A DNA stretch of 12,219 bases from Bacteroidota bacterium (lineage in GTDB: Bacteria > Bacteroidota > Ignavibacteria > SZUA-365), in assembly GCA_018224415.1 (NCBI GenBank), contig JAGTUZ010000307.1, positions 1-12,219 on the forward strand. The letters are read 5' to 3'. The position numbers and the translations under genes were made by a program. Below, in pieces: positions 6,949 through 12,219 of this stretch; position 1 is the first letter of the stretch; the number at the start of each line of letters is the position of its first letter. Below the pieces are notes generated by a model. It was not told where the DNA came from, ran no database searches, and saw only the letters and a list, made by a program, of their open reading frames with translations.

Positions 6949-8292
6949 CTATATCAATCTTTCCATCGCTTCGGCGAGGAGATCGACTTCGACCACGTCG
7001 ATCCCTCGCCTTTTTTTCGGTAGTCCGCCCCGGGGAACGATGATGCGTTTGAAACCCAGTTTCTCCGCTTCGATCACACGTTTTTCAACCTGGCCGACCG
7101 AACGAACTTCGCCGCCGAGCCCCACCTCTCCCACAACCGCCGTTCCATGATCGATGGCCACGTCACGGGCACTCGAAACCACCGCGGCGCACACGGCCAG
7201 ATCTGCGGCGGGTTCGTCGAGGCGGACACCCCCTGCGACATTGACAAACACATCGTATTGCCCGACATGCAGTCCGAACCGTTTTTCCAGCACGGCAAGA
7301 AGCAGAGAAACGCGGCGTGCGTCGAGTCCCGATACCGTACGCTGCGGCATACCGTAATTGCTGGACGTGACCAGCGCCTGCACTTCGATCAGCAGCGCGC
7401 GCGTGCCTTCGAGGCTGCTCGTCACGCATGAACCCGAGATGCCCCGGGAGCGGTCGGAAAGAAAAACCTCGCTCGGATTCGCCACCTCACGCAATCCCTC
7501 TTCCCGCATCTCGAAAATGCCGATTTCGTTTGTGCTGCCGAAACGGTTTTTCAATCCCCGCACGATGCGATAGCTGTGATGATGGTCGCCCTCGAACTGC
7601 AGCACAGTGTCGACCATGTGCTCGAGCACGCGCGGACCGGCGATCACCCCGTCCTTGGTCACATGCCCGACCACAATCATGGGAATGTTTTCCGATTTGG
7701 CATGGCGCAGAAGCACGGCGGTACTTTCCCGAACCTGGGAAATGCTTCCCGGCGCGCTTTCCAATTCCGGTCGATACACCGTCTGAATCGAATCGATAAC
7801 AACCAACTGCGGATTCTGCTCGCTCACGGCGCGGAGGATCGCGTCGAGATTCGTCTCGGCAAGCACAAGAAACTGCTCTCCTGTCACCCCGAGACGGTCC
7901 GCACGCAGCTTGATCTGCCGCAGCGACTCCTCGCCGCTGACGTAGAGGAGGCGTATGTCCCCGCGACCGAGCTGCGTCATCAGGGTGGATTTCCCGATGC
8001 CCGGGTCTCCCCCGAGCAATATCATCGAGCCCGGCACGATTCCGCCTCCGAGAACGCGGTCGAGTTCGGACAGTCCCGTGTGCAGTCGTTCGTCCTTTCG
8101 TGCGTCCACGCGCGTGATGGGCTGGACTTTTGCATCGCCGGTTGCCGCCCTCGCGCCACGACCGCTGGATTCCGGCCGCAGCACTTCCTCCGCGAGCGTG
8201 TTCCACTTCCCGCAGGCATCGCATTTCCCACTCCAACGAGTGGAAATGGCGCCGCAGGACTGACAGACGTACTGCGTTTTCTGTTTGGCCAC
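6949..8292 (-). CDS. radA: DNA repair protein RadA
   Basis: A 447-residue RadA (Sms), a RecA-like ATPase helicase that promotes branch migration in recombination and repair. It shows the N-terminal zinc finger (Cys10, Cys13, Cys24, Cys27), Walker A GGDPGIGKST (94-103), YVSGEES just after, Walker B VVIDS (154-158), the RadA-specific KNRFGS motif (238-243) and a C-terminal Lon-protease-like domain, with DARR and GLGGEVR segments. The segment between Walker A and YVSGEES is a few residues shorter than in E. coli RadA. The start is GTG at 8292: the preceding bases on the plus strand read CAC, and the MAKQKTQYVC beginning is typical of the family. It starts seven bases after the stop of the lipoprotein gene, indicating coupling to it and to the MeaB-type gene upstream. 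Confidence 0.96.
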   Translation of the reverse strand: MAKQKTQYVCQSCGAISTRWSGKCDACGKWNTLAEEVLRPESSGRGARAATGDAKVQPITRVDARKDERLHTGLSELDRVLGGGIVPGSMILLGGDPGIGKSTLMTQLGRGDIRLLYVSGEESLRQIKLRADRLGVTGEQFLVLAETNLDAILRAVSEQNPQLVVIDSIQTVYRPELESAPGSISQVRESTAVLLRHAKSENIPMIVVGHVTKDGVIAGPRVLEHMVDTVLQFEGDHHHSYRIVRGLKNRFGSTNEIGIFEMREEGLREVANPSEVFLSDRSRGISGSCVTSSLEGTRALLIEVQALVTSSNYGMPQRTVSGLDARRVSLLLAVLEKRFGLHVGQYDVFVNVAGGVRLDEPAADLAVCAAVVSSARDVAIDHGTAVVGEVGLGGEVRSVGQVEKRVIEAEKLGFKRIIVPRGGLPKKRRGIDVVEVDLLAEAMERLI

Positions 8293-8299
8293 GCGCGTG

Positions 8300-8926
8300 C
8301 TACCTGGATTTCATGATGGTGTCTTCGAGTTCCGCTTTCTGGATGCGGAAAGAACCGCTGAAACTGACCTTCACGGGCTTGCTTGCCTCATCGAATGATT
8401 TGGTCACCCCTTCGATGGTGGCGTCAATCGTGCCGATGATCGCTTCCCCATCGTAGCTCTCGATAACGAGGCTGCCGCTGGCGCGCTGCCCGTCGATGCG
8501 TTTCCGCTCGTTCCCGAGATAGAATCGGTAGAAAGCGATGTTCCTGGCGGAGGAAAGATCGTGACGACCCGGCGCAAACGAGGGCATTTCGATACCGAAC
8601 CAGGTCTCGAGCGAGGCCTCCCCCTGCCTGTCGAAGCTGCTGATGACCAGCACGTCGTTTTCGCCCGGCTTGAGCTGGATGATGCGAATGGCCTGCAGCG
8701 CGTCATCCACATCGGAGGGGTCGCCGATCGTCGCGCGCGTGACATAATATCTTTCCGTGTAGGTGAATTCACGCACCGCTTCGACGGGTTTGATTTCCGT
8801 GGTTTTCGGTGGGGGCGGCGGAGATTCCGGGCTCACCTGTTCCTCGCTTCCGGAACAGGCGGAGAACAGAATGGCGACGGTGAGCAGCAGCATGTTCCAT
8901 AGCGGGAACGAGAGGCGATGGGTCAT
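8300..8926 (-). CDS. Proline-rich lipoprotein of unknown function
   Basis: A 208-residue protein I cannot assign to a named family. It has a hydrophobic N-terminus (residues about 9-23) followed by Cys24 in the context FSAC, an acceptable lipobox, so it is probably acylated and anchored in the envelope. A low-complexity linker rich in proline and acidic residues (about 25-48, with five consecutive prolines) leads to a globular part containing strand-like segments such as VLVISSFDR and SGSLVIESYDGEAIIGTIDA, suggesting a beta-rich fold. GGAGGG lies just upstream of ATG 8926 and fixes the start. It lies between the MeaB-type gene (29-base gap) and radA (7-base gap), probably in one transcript; this gives no functional clue. 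Confidence 0.75.
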   Translation of the reverse strand: MTHRLSFPLWNMLLLTVAILFSACSGSEEQVSPESPPPPPKTTEIKPVEAVREFTYTERYYVTRATIGDPSDVDDALQAIRIIQLKPGENDVLVISSFDRQGEASLETWFGIEMPSFAPGRHDLSSARNIAFYRFYLGNERKRIDGQRASGSLVIESYDGEAIIGTIDATIEGVTKSFDEASKPVKVSFSGSFRIQKAELEDTIMKSR

Positions 8927-8954
8927 GATCCCTCCGTAAATGGTAACTGATGGA

Positions 8955-10085
8955 CTATAATGGTGAAATTTCCTTGTCGAAAAAGGTCTCGAGCAGGCGC
9001 TGTGCAGCCAGAAGGGCCGGAATTTCCCCGGATGACACCGCGCGTTCCAGCCCGGGAAGAAGCGTTGCCACGCCCGCATGTGTCTGGAAATGATCCTGCA
9101 GTGCCTGCCGGATGCTCTCATGCATCCAGGCCAGAGCCTGTTCGCGGCGTTTCTTCTCGAGCCAGCCGTTCGCTGACATGCGTGCCTGGAAACTATCAAT
9201 TGTCTCCCATATCTGATCGATGCCCGCGCGCGTGAGCGATGAGCAGCTGAGCACCGGGGGAGACCAGTCAGGAGCAGGATACTTCATGAGATGGAGGGCA
9301 TGCTCGTACTCGACTCGCGCGCGATCTGCCGCAAGCACGTTATCACCGTCGGCTTTGTTGATCACAACGGCGTCGGCAAGCTCCATGATGCCGCGCTTGA
9401 TGCCTTGCAGCGAATCGCCCGCCCCGGCGAGCATGAGCAGCAGGAAAAAATCGACCATGGAATGCACCATGGTTTCGGACTGTCCGACACCCACGGTTTC
9501 GACGAATATCACATCAAACCCTGCTGCCTCGCAAACAAGCATGGCCTCTCGTGTCTTGCGAGCCACTCCGCCGAGCGATCCCGCCGAAGGAGACGGACGG
9601 ATGAACGCGTTTTCATCCACCGACAGCCGCTCCATCCGGGTCTTGTCGCCCATGATGCTGCCGCTGGAAATCTGGCTGCTCGGGTCGATGGCCAGCACGG
9701 CAATGCGATGGTCGCGTTCGGTCAGCCACAATCCCAGGGCCTCGATAAACGTACTTTTTCCCACACCCGGCACGCCCGTGATCCCGATGCGCACCGCCTT
9801 GCCGGTATGCGGTAACAGGTGTTCCATCACTGCAAGCGCCTTGCGGTGATGCTCGGGACGCATCGATTCGATCAATGTGATGGTCTTGCCCAACACCACT
9901 CGATCGCCCGCAAGAATCCCTTCGACGTGTTCTTCCACCGTCAACTCCCGCGGGAACCGCCGTCTCGCTGTGGGAGCCATGTTTCCGGGGGAATCCACAC
10001 CGGGACGCACGTCGAGTCGCCCCTTCGAGTCGCGGGCGGTCTGCTCGTGCCCCTGTTCGGCGCCGCTGTGGGCTTCATTGTCCAT
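8955..10085 (-). CDS. meaB: MeaB/ArgK-type P-loop GTPase, methylmalonyl-CoA mutase chaperone family
   Basis: A 376-residue G3E-family GTPase. Members load or protect adenosylcobalamin in methylmalonyl-CoA mutase and related acyl-CoA mutases. Visible motifs are Walker A GVPGVGKST (residues 104-112), AIDPSS (132-137), the GDKTRM switch segment (146-151), VETVGVGQSE (195-204) and the guanine-specificity motif NKAD (243-246). The C-terminal arm resembles the family's dimerisation region. The first 35 residues are polar, low in homology and longer than usual (relatives are near 330 residues), so the true start may be the internal ATG at 9980, giving 341 residues. Neither start has a strong ribosome site. 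No mutase gene is in the window. It begins 25 bases beyond the sthA terminator and leads into the lipoprotein and radA. Confidence 0.9.
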   Translation of the reverse strand: MDNEAHSGAEQGHEQTARDSKGRLDVRPGVDSPGNMAPTARRRFPRELTVEEHVEGILAGDRVVLGKTITLIESMRPEHHRKALAVMEHLLPHTGKAVRIGITGVPGVGKSTFIEALGLWLTERDHRIAVLAIDPSSQISSGSIMGDKTRMERLSVDENAFIRPSPSAGSLGGVARKTREAMLVCEAAGFDVIFVETVGVGQSETMVHSMVDFFLLLMLAGAGDSLQGIKRGIMELADAVVINKADGDNVLAADRARVEYEHALHLMKYPAPDWSPPVLSCSSLTRAGIDQIWETIDSFQARMSANGWLEKKRREQALAWMHESIRQALQDHFQTHAGVATLLPGLERAVSSGEIPALLAAQRLLETFFDKEISPL

Positions 10086-10109
10086 ACGATCCGGAATTGG
10101 CTTCGATTG

Positions 10110-10140
10110 AAAAAAACCCGGCGGGAACGGTCTCGCGGGT
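10110..10140 (-). terminator. Intrinsic terminator of sthA
   Basis: On the minus strand, ACCCG (10136-10140) pairs with CGGGT (10116-10120), with a few further inner pairs broken by a mismatch and a bulge, followed directly by a run of T (10110-10115). It lies 12 bases past the sthA stop and should separate sthA from the MeaB-type gene. Confidence 0.75.
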
Positions 10141-10151
10141 GAAGGACAAAG

Positions 10152-11549
10152 TCAGAAGAGGCGGTTGTATCCGTTCAGGGCCGCAACGCGGTAGGCTTCG
10201 GCCATGGTCGGATAGTTGAACGTCGTTGTCATGAAGTACTTGATGCTGTTCATCGGCAGCGGTTGCGCCATGATGGCCTGGCCGATATGCACAATTTCGG
10301 AAGCATTCTGCCCGAAGCAATGGATGCCGAGCAGTTCCAGGGTCTCACGATGGAAGAGGATCTTGAGCATTCCGGCGGTCTTCCCGGTGATCTGCCCGCG
10401 CGCGAGGCTGCGGAAAAACGAACGTCCGACCTCGTATGGAATGCAGGCCTCGGTCAGTTCCCGTTCTGTTTTTCCCACGCTGCTGATTTCCGGAGTCGTG
10501 TAGATTCCGGTCGGAAAATCCTTGACAAGGTGATCCTCGCAGGTCCCATCAACGATATGGGTTCCGACGAAACGGCCCTGGTCGTAGGCGGCGCTCGCGA
10601 GGGAGGGGAATCCCACGATGTCACCCACCGCGTAGATATGCGGCTGGGTGGTCTGGTACTGTGCGTTCACCAGCAGGTTACCGCGATGGTCGGGCGTGAT
10701 GCCGAGCGTCTCCAACCCGATACCGGACGAGTTGCCCGAGCGCCCGTTCGCCCACAACAGCACGTCGCTTTTAATTTTCTTGCCCGTTTTCAGGTGGAGG
10801 ATCACGCCGTCTTCGACTGTCTCCACCTGCTCGTATTCCTCGTTCTGTCGGATCAGGATGCCTTTCTCGTCCCGCATGTGGTAGGAGAGGGCGTCGCTGA
10901 TTTCGTCATCCAGGAATTCGAGCATGCGCTGGCGGGTATTGACGAGGTTGACCTTCACGTCCATTCCCCTGAATGCGGAGGCATATTCCGACCCGATCAC
11001 CCCCGCGCCGTATATCGTGATGGAATCCGGAATGCGCTGCAGCTTGAGAATGGTGTCGCTGTCGACAATGAACGGACTGTTGAAATCGACGTCATCCGGG
11101 TGATACGGATGCGAGCCAGTGGCAATGATAAAATGATCGGCGCTGTAGTTGCGTGCCGCACCGTCCTGCTCGATCACCCGTACCGTCTGCGGGTTGATAA
11201 ACGCGGCCTCTCCGCGAATGATTTCGATGCCATTGCGATCATAAAACCCCTGACGCTCACGCACCTGCTGTTCAACGACATCGTTCACGACCGCCATCAG
11301 TTCGGCATAGTTCATTTTCATGTGGCGCGTCACCTTGTCGAACAAACGGCTGTGCCGCAATTCGGCATACTGCTGGATGACGTGGATGAGTGTCTTGCTC
11401 GGGATGGTGCCCCAATGCGTGCAGCCACCGCCGACCTCGAAGTACCGTTCGATGACGGCGACAGATTTGCCGGCTTTCGAAAGCTTGATTGAAGCGCCCT
11501 CGCCGCCGGGGCCGCTGCCGATCACAATGATGTCGTATTTCTTTTCCAT
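10152..11549 (-). CDS. sthA: Soluble pyridine nucleotide transhydrogenase
   Basis: A 465-residue cytoplasmic flavoprotein (E. coli SthA/UdhA is 466) that exchanges hydride between NADPH and NAD+, usually draining excess NADPH. It has the FAD dinucleotide motif GSGPGGEG (residues 11-18), GGGCTHWGTIPSK in which the second redox cysteine is replaced (Cys43, Thr48), the NAD(P) motif GAGVIGSEYAS and the second FAD motif HIYAVGDIVG. Near the C-terminus, NYPTMAEAYR replaces the histidine seen in disulfide reductases. These replacements mark the transhydrogenase branch, as opposed to lipoamide dehydrogenase or glutathione reductase. ATG 11549 starts at the flavin motif; the longer frame to 11687 would run through the promoter region. 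It is divergent from msrB and ends at an intrinsic terminator. Confidence 0.95.
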   Translation of the reverse strand: MEKKYDIIVIGSGPGGEGASIKLSKAGKSVAVIERYFEVGGGCTHWGTIPSKTLIHVIQQYAELRHSRLFDKVTRHMKMNYAELMAVVNDVVEQQVRERQGFYDRNGIEIIRGEAAFINPQTVRVIEQDGAARNYSADHFIIATGSHPYHPDDVDFNSPFIVDSDTILKLQRIPDSITIYGAGVIGSEYASAFRGMDVKVNLVNTRQRMLEFLDDEISDALSYHMRDEKGILIRQNEEYEQVETVEDGVILHLKTGKKIKSDVLLWANGRSGNSSGIGLETLGITPDHRGNLLVNAQYQTTQPHIYAVGDIVGFPSLASAAYDQGRFVGTHIVDGTCEDHLVKDFPTGIYTTPEISSVGKTERELTEACIPYEVGRSFFRSLARGQITGKTAGMLKILFHRETLELLGIHCFGQNASEIVHIGQAIMAQPLPMNSIKYFMTTTFNYPTMAEAYRVAALNGYNRLF

Positions 11550-11582
11550 GTATCCGCTATCGTTTTTTCGCTGGGTTGCTGT

Positions 11583-11588
11583 AATATA
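11583..11588 (-). promoter_or_regulatory. Possible -10 element of sthA
   Basis: TATATT on the minus strand, 34 bases before the sthA ATG, in the only AT-rich patch of the leader. No convincing -35 element is seen at the right spacing (TTTCGG at best), so an activator or a different sigma factor may be needed. Weak call. Confidence 0.3.
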
Positions 11589-11641
11589 CACAATGGTCGT
11601 GCCCGCCGAAAACCAGAAAGGCAGGCCAACGGCGTATCTCA

Positions 11642-11683
11642 ACGGTCCGGAGACCGAAAATGACGGTTCGGAGACGGAAAATG
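11642..11683. repeat. Two 21-base tandem direct repeats in the sthA/msrB control region
   Basis: Two adjacent 21-base copies (11642-11662 and 11663-11683) agree at 19 of 21 positions; the shared pattern is ACGGTNCGGAGACNGAAAATG. The first copy also contains a perfect five-base inverted repeat, CGGTC and GACCG around CGGA. The array ends three bases before the -35 element of the msrB promoter, the position expected for an activator site. The spacing of two helical turns would place two proteins on one face of the DNA. Confidence 0.65.
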
Positions 11684-11686
11684 GCA

Positions 11687-11715
11687 TTGCATGTACCCGC
11701 CGAGGCCCGTATTAT
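11687..11715 (+). promoter_or_regulatory. Sigma-70-like promoter of msrB
   Basis: TTGCAT (11687-11692) and TATTAT (11710-11715) are separated by exactly 17 bases, placing the transcript start near 11722, about 22 bases before the msrB ATG. Each hexamer matches the consensus at several positions. It lies directly next to the 21-base tandem repeat. Confidence 0.6.
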
Positions 11716-11743
11716 TCGGATATCATACATCTGAAAGGCTCCC

Positions 11744-12219
11744 ATGCGATACCTTCTGCTTGTGACAATGCTATTCATGGCCGCTTTGCCGGCCCGGGCA
11801 CAACAGGACTGCGGAACCGAACTGATGCTCCCGAAAAAGGGAGCGAAATCCACATTGAAATCCACCAAGGCAAAGGCCGGCACCATGGACAACGTCGAAA
11901 GGACGGAGGAGGAATGGAAACGCCTGCTCACCGCTGATCAGTACCGCGTCCTGCGCGAAAAGGGAACGGAACTGGCGTTCACGGGCAAATACTACAAAAC
12001 CGACGCAGACGGCAACTACCACTGCGCCGGCTGCGGCAGCCTGCTCTTCACGTCAAAGGAAAAGTATCACTCGGGATCAGGGTGGCCAAGCTTCTATGCT
12101 CCGTCGGACAACGAACGCATCGTGATCCGGAGCGACCACAGTCACGGCATGGTGCGTGACGAGGTGCTGTGCGCCTCCTGCGGGGGACATCTCGGACATG
12201 TGTTCGAAGACGGACCGCG
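11744..12219 (+). CDS. msrB: Exported peptide-methionine (R)-S-oxide reductase, 3' end missing
   Basis: The frame is open from ATG 11744 to the window edge (158 full codons), so the gene is partial. A signal peptide (hydrophobic core about residues 4-15, probable cleavage after ARA at 19) is followed by a basic linker (31-47) and then the MsrB domain: EEEWKRLL, two zinc-binding CxxC pairs (Cys94/Cys97 and Cys143/Cys146), SGSGWPSFY (110-118) and GGHLGHVFEDGP (147-158). The catalytic RxCxN motif should lie just past the edge and cannot be checked. It repairs methionine-R-sulfoxide in proteins; the signal peptide places it in the periplasm or on the envelope. AAAGG five bases upstream supports the start. 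It may be followed by or fused to MsrA, which the window cannot show. Confidence 0.92.
   Translation, partial: MRYLLLVTMLFMAALPARAQQDCGTELMLPKKGAKSTLKSTKAKAGTMDNVERTEEEWKRLLTADQYRVLREKGTELAFTGKYYKTDADGNYHCAGCGSLLFTSKEKYHSGSGWPSFYAPSDNERIVIRSDHSHGMVRDEVLCASCGGHLGHVFEDGP

Noticed and set aside
10263..11492. A 409-codon plus-strand frame opposite sthA
   Set aside because: Pure antisense shadow of a full-length transhydrogenase gene with all motifs present; no start signal or family resemblance.

Overview
This is an ordinary-looking but gene-dense chromosomal segment from a GC-rich Gram-negative bacterium. Envelope clues are a Gram-negative-style lipoprotein and exported proteins whose predicted cleavage sites end in Ala-Gln. 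That style, plus the mixture of families, hints at the Bacteroidota/Ignavibacteria/Kapabacteria (FCB) side of the tree. This placement is a guess from protein style, not a phylogenetic result. No rRNA, tRNA, CRISPR array, insertion sequence, integrase or phage gene was recognised, and no stretch longer than 300 bases lacks a gene.

Left end (1-1374, + strand): the C-terminal tail of an upstream gene overlaps, by ATGA, a 44-codon membrane peptide resembling the small subunit (MetS type) of NSS-family transporters. A methionine/kynurenine-type class I aminotransferase follows. A convergent minus-strand gene (1451-1927) encodes a CsbD-like domain joined to an ElaB/DUF883-like membrane anchor, with its own promoter.

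Aromatic block (2067-4928, + strand): one 606-residue polypeptide carries shikimate kinase, a diverged type I dehydroquinase-like domain and shikimate dehydrogenase. This is the same order as the C-terminal part of the fungal AROM protein. Chorismate synthase follows 18 bases later. An MFS_3 exporter (5011-6225) and an exported TlpA/ResA-like thioredoxin (6417-6890) follow on the same strand.

Right half: on the minus strand, a MeaB-type GTPase, a proline-rich lipoprotein and RadA lie head to tail (10085 down to 6949) and look like one transcription unit. Upstream of them is sthA, soluble transhydrogenase, which ends in a clear intrinsic terminator. sthA is divergent from an exported MsrB cut by the window's right edge. 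The 194-base region between them holds a good sigma-70-like promoter for msrB, with a 21-base tandem repeat directly upstream of its -35 element.

No exotic defence or mobile system is visible. The most notable items are the AROM-like fusion with an atypical middle domain, the CsbD/ElaB-type fusion, and the tandem repeat in the sthA/msrB control region.
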